Positions 28,122-36,559 of a DNA stretch of 64,000 bases are shown in pieces. The number at the start of each line of letters is the position of its first letter. Position 1 is the stretch's first letter. Source of the stretch: Amycolatopsis sp. NBC_01480 (lineage in GTDB: Bacteria; Actinomycetota; Actinomycetes; Mycobacteriales; Pseudonocardiaceae); NCBI RefSeq assembly GCF_036227205.1, contig NZ_CP109442.1, positions 2,232,001 to 2,296,000 on the forward strand, in the 5' to 3' direction. The notes under the pieces are model-generated. The model saw nothing but the letters and a program-made list of their open reading frames with translations, was not told the DNA's origin and did not search any database. Made by a program: the position numbers and the translations under genes.

Positions 28122-29023
28122 GGGACGCGGATGCCCCAGCTGCCCGACCACGAGGTGGCCGGCTCCAGCTCGATCAGGTCGGTGCCGGTGTTGAGCGCGT
28201 CGGCCGGGCAGGTCATCGGCTCGATCGCGACGGCCCGGCCGCGGCCGACCAGCTCGTCCGGCGTGAACACCTGTGCCCAGTGGAAGTCCGGCCCGGTCCA
28301 GACCAGCAGCCGCTGCTCGCCGTGGGACAGCTCGAAGTGGTGGGTGCCATCCTCGGCCGGCGTCAGCCCGCCGAACGCGGTGTCCAGGTCGACGCCCTTG
28401 AGCAGCCGCCCGCCGCGGAAGTCGTACTCCGTGCCCTCGACGTCCTGCTCCTCGGCGTACGGCATCTGCTCGTCGGCGAGGTACGGGCGCACGCGCGCGG
28501 CCGGCAGCGTCAGGGTGAGCTCATCGGTGGGCGCGTCGCCGATCCGGAAGTACGGGTGCGTGCCGAGGCCGACGCCGATCGGCTGCTCGCCCTCGTTGCG
28601 GATCTCGTGGGTGATGGTCAGCTCGCGCGGCGCCAGCTCGTAGGTGATCGTGGCGCGCAGCGGCACCGGCCAGCCGGGCTGCACCTCGACGTCCACGGCG
28701 AGGGTGATCGACGATTCGGCGTGCTCCACCAGCTCCCACTCCAGGTGCCGGGTCAGGCCGTGGATCGCGTTGCCGCGCGCCTCTTCGGTGATCTCCAGCT
28801 GCTGCGGCTCGCCCTCGAACTCCCACAGCCCGCCCTTGGTCCGGTTCGGCCACGGGAGCAGCACCTGGCCGAGGCCCTTCGGCGACTCCTCGTCCGCCTC
28901 GAACTCCTCGACGTAGGGCACGCCGCCGACCTCGAACACACGCAGCCCGGCCCCGATTTCGGTGACGACGGCGCGGGCGTTGCCGCGGGTGATCTCGAAC
29001 TGCTCTCCGGTGGGATTCGCCAT
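28118..29023 (-). CDS. Aldose 1-epimerase family protein
   Basis: 301 aa, galactose mutarotase fold. Expected residues are present: His in GNAIHGLTRH, GTHPYFRIG with the second His, and the catalytic Glu in VAIEPMTCPADALNTG. It interconverts alpha and beta anomers of hexoses, or acts as a related hexose-6-phosphate epimerase. The first of a two-gene operon with a GNAT protein. Palindrome B1 lies 50 bp upstream of its start. Confidence 0.9.
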   Translation of the reverse strand: MANPTGEQFEITRGNARAVVTEIGAGLRVFEVGGVPYVEEFEADEESPKGLGQVLLPWPNRTKGGLWEFEGEPQQLEITEEARGNAIHGLTRHLEWELVEHAESSITLAVDVEVQPGWPVPLRATITYELAPRELTITHEIRNEGEQPIGVGLGTHPYFRIGDAPTDELTLTLPAARVRPYLADEQMPYAEEQDVEGTEYDFRGGRLLKGVDLDTAFGGLTPAEDGTHHFELSHGEQRLLVWTGPDFHWAQVFTPDELVGRGRAVAIEPMTCPADALNTGTDLIELEPATSWSGSWGIRVP

Positions 29024-29072
29024 GGCGCAGAGATTACCGGCGCCCCGGACCTGAGCCGAAACCGTAGCCGCG

Positions 29073-29127
29073 TGCCCTGAAGGCCACCATGAGGGTCGTA
29101 GACGCCCTCATGGTGGCCTTCAGGGCA
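29073..29127. repeat. Palindrome family B, copy 1
   Basis: Perfect 23-bp arms, 29073-29095 (begins TGCCCTGAAGGCCACCATGA) and 29105-29127, with 9-nt loop TCGTAGACG. It sits between two divergent genes (epimerase and TetR), so here it cannot be a simple 3'-end terminator. Arms are identical to copy 2 at 43365. Confidence 0.93.
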
Positions 29128-29137
29128 GTTCGAAAAT

Positions 29138-29170
29138 AACTAGACCGGTCGTCATAGTTTGAGCTAGGGT
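29138..29170 (+). promoter_or_regulatory. TetR operator and leaderless promoter
   Basis: AACTA (29138-29142) and TAGTT (29155-29159) flank GACCGGTC (29143-29150), itself self-complementary; TAGACCGGTC resembles operators of LmrA/YxaF-type TetR proteins. TAGGGT at 29165-29170 lies 6 nt before the ATG at 29177, consistent with a leaderless transcript. Confidence 0.55.
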
Positions 29171-29176
29171 TCAGCC

Positions 29177-29755
29177 ATGGTCCGACGCACCGACACCCGC
29201 CAGCGCCTGCTCGACTCGGCCGCCGAGCTGTTCCAGTCGCAGGGTTACCACGCCACCGGCCTCAACCAGCTCACCTCCGCCGGCGGCGCCCCGAAAGGCT
29301 CGCTGTACTTCCATTTCCCCGGCGGCAAAGAACAATTGGCCGCCGAAGCCGTGCGCCAGTCCGGCGAGCGGCTGTGCGAAGCCCTGCGCACGCTGGCCAC
29401 CACCGCGCCGGACCCCGCGACGGCGGTCGACCGGGTCGTCGACGCGCTCGCGGCTTCGCTCACCGAATCGGACTTCGAGCGCGGGTGTCCACTCGCGACA
29501 ATCGCGCTGGACGCCGCCGGCGAAAGCGACGTCATCCGCTCGGCCTGCGAAGACGGGTACGGCTCGTGGCAGGACGTGCTCGCCGGCTACTTCACGCAGC
29601 AGGGCTTGCCCACCGCCCGCGCTGCCTCACTCGCGACGGTGGTGCTCACCTCGATCGAGGGCGCGCTGCTGTTCGCCAAGATCCGCCGCGACGTCACGCC
29701 GTTGCGCGACATCGCCGCCCACCTCCGCACCACTGTCGAACGGGAGTTCTCCTGA
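29177..29755 (+). CDS. TetR-family regulator (LmrA/YxaF-like)
   Basis: 192 aa. Helix-turn-helix TGLNQLTSAGGAPKGSLYFH followed by FPGGKEQLAAEAV, the hallmark of the LmrA/YxaF group; the C-terminal stretch ERGCPLATIALDAA is also typical of it. No ribosome-binding site; probably leaderless. It heads an operon with two metallo-beta-lactamase-fold enzymes (TGATG overlap with the first). Confidence 0.92.
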   Translation: MVRRTDTRQRLLDSAAELFQSQGYHATGLNQLTSAGGAPKGSLYFHFPGGKEQLAAEAVRQSGERLCEALRTLATTAPDPATAVDRVVDALAASLTESDFERGCPLATIALDAAGESDVIRSACEDGYGSWQDVLAGYFTQQGLPTARAASLATVVLTSIEGALLFAKIRRDVTPLRDIAAHLRTTVEREFS

Positions 29756-30570
29756 TGCGCGTCCACCACCTCAACTGCGGGACCATGCGGCCGGTCGGCG
29801 GCCGCCTCGTCGACGGCCGGCCGGGGTTGTTCCGGCGGGCCACGATGGTGTGCCACTGTCTGCTGCTGGAAACGGACACCGGCCTCGTGCTGATCGAAAC
29901 GGGCATGGGCTCGCCCGCCGTCACCGATCCGGCGCGCTGGCTGGGCCCGTGGTTCCTGCGGCAGTCGAACCCGCTCAACCGCCCGGAGGAAACGGCGTCG
30001 GCGCAGATCCGGGCGCTGGGGCTGGACCCCGCCGACGTGCGCGACATCGTGCTCACCCACCTCGACCTGGACCACGCCGGCGGGCTGGTCGACTTCCCCG
30101 GCGCGCGGGTGCACGTCCACGCCACCGAGCTGGCCGCGCTCGAGGCCGGCAACCGGCGGTACCGGCCGGTGCAGTTCAGCCACGGTCCACAGTGGATCAG
30201 CCACGCCGACGCCGGCGACTCGTGGTTCGGCTTCCAGGCGGTGCGCGAGCTGCCCGGGGTGCCGGACGTCGCGCTGGTCCCGCTGGCCGGGCACACGCAC
30301 GGGCACTCCGGGGTGGCCGTCGACACGGGCAGCGGCTGGCTGCTCAACGCGGGCGACTCGTACTTCTTCCACAGCGAGATCGACGAACCGCCGTCCATCC
30401 CGGCCGGATTGGCTATCTTCGAGAGGCACGTGCAGACCTTGCGCGGCCCGCGGCTGGAGAACCAGCGCCGGCTGCGCGAGCTGCGCGGTGAGCACGGCGG
30501 CGAGGTGACCATCTTCGCCGCGCACGACCTGACCGACTTCGAGCGGTTGAGCCAGAGGAGCAGGGCATGA
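29755..30570 (+). CDS. Metallo-beta-lactamase-fold hydrolase, paralogue 1
   Basis: 271 aa. The metal motif is LTHLDLDHAGGL, i.e. HxDxDH instead of HxHxDH, followed by GHTHGHSG and the late His in FAAHD. It belongs to the lactonase/MBL superfamily. It begins MRVHHLNCGTMRPVGGRL, nearly the same as the next gene, so the two arose by tandem duplication. Coupled to the TetR upstream and to paralogue 2 downstream. Substrate unknown; a small lactone or ester is likely. Confidence 0.88.
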   Translation: MRVHHLNCGTMRPVGGRLVDGRPGLFRRATMVCHCLLLETDTGLVLIETGMGSPAVTDPARWLGPWFLRQSNPLNRPEETASAQIRALGLDPADVRDIVLTHLDLDHAGGLVDFPGARVHVHATELAALEAGNRRYRPVQFSHGPQWISHADAGDSWFGFQAVRELPGVPDVALVPLAGHTHGHSGVAVDTGSGWLLNAGDSYFFHSEIDEPPSIPAGLAIFERHVQTLRGPRLENQRRLRELRGEHGGEVTIFAAHDLTDFERLSQRSRA

Positions 30571-31391
30571 AGGTGCACCATCTGAACTGCGGCCTGATGC
30601 GGCCCTGGGGCGGGCGGCTGTTCGACGAGCAGCCCGGCGTGGCCCGGCGCAGTTCGATGGTGGCGCACTGTCTGCTTGTGGAAACACCCGATTCACTGGT
30701 GCTGGTGGACACCGGCTTCGGCACGCGCGGCGCGACGGACCCGGACGGCTGGCTCGGCCGCGGCTTCCGGGCGATGGTGGGCGCGAAGCCCACACCCGAC
30801 GAGTCGGCGGTCGCGCAGATCCGGGCGCTGGGCCTCGACCCGGCCGACGTGCGGCACATCGTGATGACACACCTGGACGTCGACCACGCGGGCGGGCTGG
30901 CGGACTTCCCGCAGGCGGTGGTGCACGTGAGTGAAGAGGAACGCAAGGCGGCGGCGGGACCGCGCGGCTTCGCGGAGAAGACGCGGTACCGGGCAGCGCA
31001 GTTCGCCCACAGTCCACTGTGGAGCAGCTACCCGGACGCGGGCGAGCAGTGGTTCGGCTTCGACGCGGTGCGCCCGCTGCGCGGGGTGGCGCCGGAGATC
31101 CTGCTCGTCCCGCTGGCCGGGCACACGGTCGGCCACTCCGGCGTCGCCGTCGACACCGGCGAGGGCTGGCTGCTGCACGCGGGCGACTCGTACTTCTTCC
31201 ACGGCCAGCTCAACCCGGTCCGCCCGCACTGCCCGCCGGCCCTGCGGCTGCTCCAGCGCGTCAACGAGACGGACCGCCGCCTGCGACTGTCCAATGAGGA
31301 CCGGCTGCGGACGCTGACCCGGGACCACCCCGACGAGGTGACCGTGTTCAGCGCGCACTGCCCGGTCGAGCTGCGGGCCCTGCTCCGGTGA
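30567..31391 (+). CDS. Metallo-beta-lactamase-fold hydrolase, paralogue 2
   Basis: 274 aa, begins MKVHHLNCGLMRPWGGRLFD. Metal motif MTHLDVDHAGGL (again HxDxDH), then GHTVGHSG and SAHC. Overlaps paralogue 1 as ATGA. Two copies kept side by side under one TetR suggest different substrate ranges or a heteromer; this is inference. Last gene of the operon, converging on the DUF3558 lipoprotein. Confidence 0.88.
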   Translation: MKVHHLNCGLMRPWGGRLFDEQPGVARRSSMVAHCLLVETPDSLVLVDTGFGTRGATDPDGWLGRGFRAMVGAKPTPDESAVAQIRALGLDPADVRHIVMTHLDVDHAGGLADFPQAVVHVSEEERKAAAGPRGFAEKTRYRAAQFAHSPLWSSYPDAGEQWFGFDAVRPLRGVAPEILLVPLAGHTVGHSGVAVDTGEGWLLHAGDSYFFHGQLNPVRPHCPPALRLLQRVNETDRRLRLSNEDRLRTLTRDHPDEVTVFSAHCPVELRALLR

Positions 31392-31400
31392 TTCGGCAGG

Positions 31401-31955
31401 TCAGGCGGCGGTGACCGCGGTCTTCACCAGCGGCACCATCATCTGCTGGGTCATCTTGACCGGGCCGGTGTAGTTGACCAGCGTCGGCACGCCGCCGGAG
31501 ATCTTGGCGGCGGCCAGCGTCGCGGTCTTCTGCTCGTCGAGGTAGAAGACGGCGCCGTCCGGGAAACCGGGGACGTCGACCGCGCCGGGCTTGGCCTTCT
31601 TGATCGCCGCGATCATGTCCGCGGGCTTGGCCTCGCGGCCCTCGTAGCGGGTGACCGCGAGCGCGCCGGCCTGCTTGCCGCCCACCAGGTACTCACAGCT
31701 GGTCGCCGTGCCGCCGCTGGCCGCGTTGGTCTGGTCCGGGCCCTTCTGGGAGGTGACGCCCGGGATCTTGATCGCCTGGCCGACCTCGCTCGCGGACAGG
31801 AGTGTGCACGGCTCCTGCTTCTGCTTCGCTTGCGAGGACGGCGAAGCAGGCTTCGAAGGCGCGGAGGACGGCGCCGCGGCCTGCTGGTCTCCCGACGAGC
31901 AGGCAGTCAGCACAGCGGCGGCGGCGAGCAACAGGGCAACCGGGTAAGCACGCAT
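31401..31955 (-). CDS. DUF3558 lipoprotein
   Basis: 184 aa from the ATG at 31955. Lipobox LTAC with Cys19, a Ser/Pro/Ala/Lys-rich linker, then the DUF3558 core with conserved Cys in EPCTLLSASEVGQAI and TSCEYLV, which may form a disulphide. Surface-anchored; no established function. DUF3558 lipoproteins are numerous in Pseudonocardiaceae. Confidence 0.88.
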   Translation of the reverse strand: MRAYPVALLLAAAAVLTACSSGDQQAAAPSSAPSKPASPSSQAKQKQEPCTLLSASEVGQAIKIPGVTSQKGPDQTNAASGGTATSCEYLVGGKQAGALAVTRYEGREAKPADMIAAIKKAKPGAVDVPGFPDGAVFYLDEQKTATLAAAKISGGVPTLVNYTGPVKMTQQMMVPLVKTAVTAA

Positions 31956-32014
31956 GCCCGGCACACTAGTCCGAACGGCCTAACCGGTCGGCGCCCGGGC
32001 CTGGCTCCGATGCA

Positions 32015-32061
32015 GCGAATGACGCTTTCCCCTCGCTCAGAGCGGGGGAAGCGTCATTCGC
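32015..32061. repeat. Palindrome at MFS 3' end
   Basis: GCGAATGACGCTTTCCCC (32015-32032) pairs with 32045-32061, with one bulged base and a 12-nt loop. It overlaps the last 8 nt of the MFS gene. Same architecture as families A and B but a different sequence; present once in the window. Confidence 0.8.
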
Positions 32062-33355
32062 CGCGTTCGAGGTGCGTCGGCGCCCGGTACCGCCAGAAGC
32101 CCGGGAGCAGCAGCATCGACGCCAGTACCAGCACGATCACCAGCAGGCCGCCGCCGGTCGCGGCGGCCTTGGTGCCCCACAGCGCGGCGGCCCAGCCGTG
32201 GGTCAGGTCGGCGATCCGCGGGCCGCCCGCGACGACCACGGTGAACACGCCCTGCAGGCGCCCGCGCATCTCGTCGGTGGTGGCCGTCTGCAGGATCGCC
32301 TGGCGGTACACGGAGCTGACCATGTCGGCGCCGCCGGCCACGGCCATGAAGATCACCGCGAGCCACAGGGAATGCGCGAGCCCGAACGCCGCGATGGCCG
32401 CGCCCCACGCGCAGATCGAGATCACCACGGCGAAGCCCTGCCGGTGCACCCGGTGCAGCCAGCCGGAGAACAGGCCGATCAGCATCGCGCCCGCGGGCAG
32501 CGCCGCATAGAGGAAGCCGAGCGCGGGGCCGCCGCCGGGCGGGTCGCCGAAAGTCCGCTCCGCCATCTCCGGGATCAGCGCGCGCGGCATGCCCGCGACC
32601 ATCGCGATGATGTCCACCACGAACGACGCCAGCAGCACCTTCTGCTTGGCCAGGTACCGGAATCCGTCGACGACGTCACTGAACCCGGCGCGCCGCGAGG
32701 GCCCGTTCAACGGCGGGATCGAAGGCAGCCGCCAGACCGCGATCAGCGTGATCATCAGCGCGCAGACGTCCACCAGGTACAGCGTGGACAGGCCGATCAC
32801 CGGGATCAGCGCGCCGCCGAACAGCGGCCCGAAGACCGCGCCGAAGGTGGACATCGTGGTGTTGAGCGCGTTCGCCGACGGCAGCAGCTCGGGAGGCACC
32901 AGCCGCGCGACGACGGCGCCGCGGGTGGGCATGTTGATCGCGAAGAACGCCTGGTTCGCCGCCAGCAGCACCAGCACCAGCCACACCGAGCGGAAGTTCG
33001 CGAAGGCCTGGAGCCACAACAGGGCCGAGGTGATGGCGACGCCGACGTTCGTGACCAGCAGCAGCTTGCGCCGGTCGACGGCGTCCGCGATCGCGCCGCC
33101 CCACAGGCCGAACACCAGCAGCGGCACGAGCGCGACGGCGCCGGTCAGTCCGACGTAACCGGAGGAGCCGGTGAGGTCGAAGATCTGCTTCGGCACCGCG
33201 ACGGCGGTCAGCTGGGAGCCGACCGCGGTGACGGCGGTGGACATCCAGAGCCGGCGGAACGCCGGGATCTTGAGCGGCCGGGTGTCGACGACGATGCGGC
33301 CGAGGATCTTCCGTGCCCCAGTGCGGGGCGGCAGCGTCCCCGGGTCAGAACTCAC
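32054..33355 (-). CDS. MFS transporter (EntS/MFS_3-type exporter)
   Basis: 433 aa, about ten to twelve membrane segments. It starts at a GTG (VSSDPGTLPPRTG) with a short basic N-terminus, RRLWMSTAVTAVGSQLTAVA at the first helix and GGAIADAVDRRKLLLVTN at the loop after helix 2, a typical MFS motif. It resembles the enterobactin exporter-like group. Substrate not determined. The final codons lie inside a palindrome. Confidence 0.88.
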   Translation of the reverse strand: MSSDPGTLPPRTGARKILGRIVVDTRPLKIPAFRRLWMSTAVTAVGSQLTAVAVPKQIFDLTGSSGYVGLTGAVALVPLLVFGLWGGAIADAVDRRKLLLVTNVGVAITSALLWLQAFANFRSVWLVLVLLAANQAFFAINMPTRGAVVARLVPPELLPSANALNTTMSTFGAVFGPLFGGALIPVIGLSTLYLVDVCALMITLIAVWRLPSIPPLNGPSRRAGFSDVVDGFRYLAKQKVLLASFVVDIIAMVAGMPRALIPEMAERTFGDPPGGGPALGFLYAALPAGAMLIGLFSGWLHRVHRQGFAVVISICAWGAAIAAFGLAHSLWLAVIFMAVAGGADMVSSVYRQAILQTATTDEMRGRLQGVFTVVVAGGPRIADLTHGWAAALWGTKAAATGGGLLVIVLVLASMLLLPGFWRYRAPTHLERGE

Positions 33356-33427
33356 AACGGACTACTTTAGCTGTGCTAACTATTCCGGCGCGCGTGATTT
33401 TGGTCGCCGGTCACCTTCCGTCCGATA

Positions 33428-33480
33428 CGCCCCAATGTGGTGTTCGGTGCGTTGAACGCACCGAACGCCACATTGGGGCG
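33428..33480. repeat. Palindrome at pdxH 3' end, 26-bp arms
   Basis: 33428-33453 (begins CGCCCCAATGTGGTGTTCGG) pairs with 33455-33480 with one mismatch and a 1-nt loop. It lies between the MFS start and the pdxH stop, 10 bp after the latter. Present once in the window. Confidence 0.88.
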
Positions 33481-33490
33481 CAAACGGCGG

Positions 33491-34174
33491 TCAGGGAGCG
33501 AGCCGCTCGACGTGCCAGCCGTCGTCGGTGCGGTGGAAGCGGAGCCGGTCGTGCATGCGGTCCTCGCGGCCCTGCCAGAACTCGACGAAGTCCGGCCGGA
33601 TCCGCCAGCCGCCCCAGTGCGGGGGCGCCGGGATCTGCTCGACGTCCGCGAAGCGGCGCTCGATGCCGCGCAGCGCGTTGTCGAGGGCGCGCCGGCCGTC
33701 GACGATCCGCGACTGCGGTGACGCCCACGCGCCGAGCTGCGAGCCGCGCGGCCGCTGGGCCCAGTACGCGGCCGTCTCGGCCGAGCCGACCTTCTCCACC
33801 TCGCCACGGACAGTGACCTGCCGGTGGAGCCCGTACCAGGGGAAGGTGACCGACGCGTAGCGCGTGGCCGTGAGGTCGTGGCTCTTCTCCGAGGTGTAGT
33901 TCGTGTAGAAGACCACGCCGCGCTCGTCGAGCCCCTTGCACAGGACCGTGCGAGAGGACGGCCTGCCGTCGGTGTCCGCGGTGGCCAGCACCATCGCGTT
34001 GGGCTCGGCGATCCCCTCGGAAACCGCCTGGCCCAGCCAGTTCTGGAGCTGCTCGGTCCAGGTCCCGGCCAGCGCGGTCTCGTCGAACGGGGCGCCGTCG
34101 TAGGCCACCCGCATCCCGGGCAGCCGCACGACCGCGTCCGCTACGTCGGCCACCTCGTCGATCTCCGGCATCAT
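33491..34174 (-). CDS. pdxH: Pyridoxamine 5'-phosphate oxidase
   Basis: FMN enzyme converting pyridoxine or pyridoxamine phosphate to PLP. 227 aa. Conserved blocks: PNAMVLATADTDGRPSSRTV, LCKGLDERGVVFYTNYTSEK, VTFPWYGLHRQVTVRGEVEK, SRGSQ-equivalent RPRGSQLGAWASPQS, and the C-terminal FWQGREDRMHDRL with the PLP-binding Arg-Leu-His-type end. Divergent from the NCS1 permease gene. Confidence 0.94.
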   Translation of the reverse strand: MMPEIDEVADVADAVVRLPGMRVAYDGAPFDETALAGTWTEQLQNWLGQAVSEGIAEPNAMVLATADTDGRPSSRTVLCKGLDERGVVFYTNYTSEKSHDLTATRYASVTFPWYGLHRQVTVRGEVEKVGSAETAAYWAQRPRGSQLGAWASPQSRIVDGRRALDNALRGIERRFADVEQIPAPPHWGGWRIRPDFVEFWQGREDRMHDRLRFHRTDDGWHVERLAP

Positions 34175-34298
34175 GCGCCAACCTCCGTGCCCGCGGGCGT
34201 TCGACTTTCGGGGTGTTCCGCCGACGGTATTGGCTCTTCAGCTGCGGCGAAACCCACCGAACGGTGACTCCTGCCACGCCGCCGGCGCTCATCAACCC

Positions 34299-34336
34299 GT
34301 AACCGCCGGACCGCGAACCGTAACCCCCGGTTTACC
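34299..34336 (+). promoter_or_regulatory. Repeated GTAACC motifs upstream of NCS1 permease
   Basis: GTAACC occurs at 34299 and 34320 (21 bp, two helical turns apart), followed by GGTTTACC at 34329-34336. The pattern loosely resembles the a-site half of a GlnR box (GTnAC). A nitrogen-control site would suit a nucleobase/hydantoin permease, but the b-site GAAAC is not clear. Confidence 0.25.
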
Positions 34337-34417
34337 TCGCGGACCCGAATCGATAAAGCCGGGTCCTACGGTCTGGCTGCCCCGGTGCCCGTTCCCCACC
34401 GACCACGGAGGCAGGCC

Positions 34418-36097
34418 ATGACCGAAATCCTGTCCGATTCCGGCGAAGAGACCACCAATCCACCACAACGCCGGTACGCCGCGCTCGCGGCCAACGAGAA
34501 CCGCGAAGACTATTCACTGCGCTACGCCGCCCAGTCGTTCCGCAAGTGGTCACCCTTCGTGGTCGCGACGACGGCGCTGGGCGGCATCGCCTACCTCGCC
34601 GACTTCGCGATCGGCGCGAGCATCGTGCTCTCGTACGGCTTCACTTCCGGCGTGCTGGCGATCCTCGCCGCGGCGGTCGTGATCTTCGTGACCGGCGTGC
34701 CCATCGCGCGCGCCTGCGCGACATACGGAGTGGACATGGACCTCCTGACCCGGGGCGCCGGCTTCGGCTACTTCGGGTCGACGCTGACTTCGCTCGTCTA
34801 CGCGAGCTTCACCGTCATCTTCTTCTCGCTCGAGGGCTCGATCATGGGCCAGGCGTTCCAGCTCGCCCTCGGTATCCCGCTGCCGATCGGCTACCTGCTG
34901 GCGACGCTGATCGTGCTGCCCTTCGCGCTGTACGGCATGGGCGCGGTGGCGAAGATGCAGACCTGGACGCAGCCGCTGTGGATCGCGGGGCTGGTACTGC
35001 CGTTCATCGTCGTGCTGGTGCGCGAGCCGGGCCGGTTCGCCGACTTCGCCGCGTTCGGCGGCACCGAGGGTGCGGGGTCCGGATTCTCGGCCGTCGGGTT
35101 CGGCTTCGGCATGGGCGTCGCGCTGTCGTTGATCGGCCAGATCGGCGAGCAGGCCGACTACCTCCGGTTCATGCCGGAGAAGACGGCGTCGAACAAGCGC
35201 TCCTGGTGGGCCGCGGTGCTGGCGGCCGGTCCGGGCTGGGTGGTGCTCGGCGCGGCGAAGCAGATCGGCGGGGCGCTGCTGGCGTTCCTGGCGCTCGGCG
35301 CCGTCGGCAAGACGGCCGCGCTGGAGCCGATCGCGCCGTACCTGGATGCGGTGAAGCCCGCGCTGGGCCCGGTGGCGCTGACGTTCGCCGCGCTGTTCGT
35401 GGTCGTGTCGCAGATCAAGATCAACACCACCAACGCGTACTCCGGCTCGCTGTCGTTCGCCAACTTCTTCTCCCGTGTGCTGCACAAGCACCCGGGCCGC
35501 GCCTGGTACGTGCTGGTCAACTGCGGGATCGCGCTGGCGCTGATGGAGTTCGGCGCGTTCGCCTTCCTGAACAAGATCCTGGGCTTCTACTCGAACGTCG
35601 CCATCGCGTGGATCGGCGCGGTCTGCGCGGACCTGGTGATCGCCAAGCCGCTGGGCCTTTCGCCGCGGTACATCGAGTTCAAGCGCGCGTACCTGCACAA
35701 GGTCAACCCGGTGGGCTTCGGCTCGATGCTGATCGCCTCGGTGGTTTCGATCGTGGCGTACTTCGGCGCGTTCGGACCGGTGCTCGCCGCCTTCAGCCCG
35801 CTGCTGGCGGTGGTGATCGCGGTGGTGCTGGTGCCGACGCTCGCCATCGCCACCCGCGGCAAGTACTACCTGGTGCGCCCCAACACCGTCAGCGGGCCGG
35901 GGGTCGAGGCGGACCTGCGGGCCACGCACGTGTGCTCGGTCTGCGGCGACCCGTACGAGCTGCCGGACATCGCGGACTGCGCCAAGCAGGGCGGTGCGAT
36001 CTGCTCCCTGTGCTGCACGCTCGACAGCACCTGCCACGACATGTGCCGCGAAGCCGGGCCGGTCGCGCTGCCGGAGCCGACGTTCCACACCAGCTGA
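34418..36097 (+). CDS. NCS1-family nucleobase/hydantoin permease with Cys-rich C-terminal domain
   Basis: 559 aa. Residues ~40-480 form about twelve membrane segments of the purine-cytosine permease type (SFRKWSPFVVATTALGGIAY at the first helix, QIGEQADYLRFMPEKTASNK in the middle loop). The last 56 residues are unusual for a transporter: eight cysteines at 506, 509, 521, 529, 532, 533, 539 and 543, as CSVCG, ICSLCCTLDSTCHDMC. This looks like a zinc- or Fe-S-binding cytosolic module and may sense or recruit a partner. The substrate could be cytosine, allantoin or a hydantoin. ATG at 34418 follows GGAGGCAGGCC. Confidence 0.87.
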   Translation: MTEILSDSGEETTNPPQRRYAALAANENREDYSLRYAAQSFRKWSPFVVATTALGGIAYLADFAIGASIVLSYGFTSGVLAILAAAVVIFVTGVPIARACATYGVDMDLLTRGAGFGYFGSTLTSLVYASFTVIFFSLEGSIMGQAFQLALGIPLPIGYLLATLIVLPFALYGMGAVAKMQTWTQPLWIAGLVLPFIVVLVREPGRFADFAAFGGTEGAGSGFSAVGFGFGMGVALSLIGQIGEQADYLRFMPEKTASNKRSWWAAVLAAGPGWVVLGAAKQIGGALLAFLALGAVGKTAALEPIAPYLDAVKPALGPVALTFAALFVVVSQIKINTTNAYSGSLSFANFFSRVLHKHPGRAWYVLVNCGIALALMEFGAFAFLNKILGFYSNVAIAWIGAVCADLVIAKPLGLSPRYIEFKRAYLHKVNPVGFGSMLIASVVSIVAYFGAFGPVLAAFSPLLAVVIAVVLVPTLAIATRGKYYLVRPNTVSGPGVEADLRATHVCSVCGDPYELPDIADCAKQGGAICSLCCTLDSTCHDMCREAGPVALPEPTFHTS

Positions 36098-36104
36098 TCC
36101 GGAC

Positions 36105-36134
36105 GGGGCCCCTCTCGATCACGGGAGGGGTCCC
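36105..36134 (+). terminator. Hairpin after NCS1 permease
   Basis: GGGGCCCCTC (36105-36114) pairs with GAGGGGTCCC (36125-36134), one G-U type mismatch, 10-nt loop, 7 bp after the permease stop. Confidence 0.55.
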
Positions 36135-36181
36135 GGCGCGGGGCCCTACCTTCAGGCCGACCGAGCCGGAGGGGTGGGGAC

Positions 36182-36559
36182 ATGGGGTTCATCAGCGCGA
36201 TCCGCAGTGTGTACCGAAACGTTCCAGAGGGCGTGAGCCGGGCGCCGCGCAGTGAGTACTGGTGGTTCGCGCTCTTCTCGTTCCTGGCCTACATCCCCGC
36301 CATCGTGCTGATCGGCCTCACTCAGACGGCGTGGCCGCTGCTGGGCTGGTTCCTGCTGGTGGGTCTGCCGACGGTGTCGGCGAGTGTGCGGCGGCTGCAC
36401 GACACCGACCGCCGCGGCTGGTGGATGTTGCTCGGCTTCATCCCGTTCGGCGGCTTCGTGCTGATCGTTTTCTACTGCCTGCCCAGCCGGCCGGGTCCGA
36501 ACCGCTTCGGCCCGCAGCCCGGCGTCCGGTACCAGGAGAGCTTCACTCGGCGCGCGTGA
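36182..36559 (+). CDS. DUF805 membrane protein
   Basis: 125 aa. The N-terminal cytosolic segment RAPRSEYWWFALFSF leads into about three membrane helices; SVRRLHDTDRRGWWMLLGF is the DUF805 hallmark. Short for the family. GGGGTGGGGAC precedes the ATG. Its end overlaps the convergent TetR gene by 17 bp. Function of the family is unknown. Confidence 0.87.
   Translation: MGFISAIRSVYRNVPEGVSRAPRSEYWWFALFSFLAYIPAIVLIGLTQTAWPLLGWFLLVGLPTVSASVRRLHDTDRRGWWMLLGFIPFGGFVLIVFYCLPSRPGPNRFGPQPGVRYQESFTRRA

Noticed and set aside
27628..28151. Longer GNAT start at 28151
   Set aside because: The extra residues VGQLGHPRP lie over the end of the epimerase gene; the GTG at 28121 makes a normal GTGA junction.
26407..34174. 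Biosynthetic gene cluster around amidohydrolase, MBL-fold enzymes and MFS exporter
   Set aside because: No polyketide, NRPS, terpene or RiPP core gene is present; the genes point in different directions with separate promoters.
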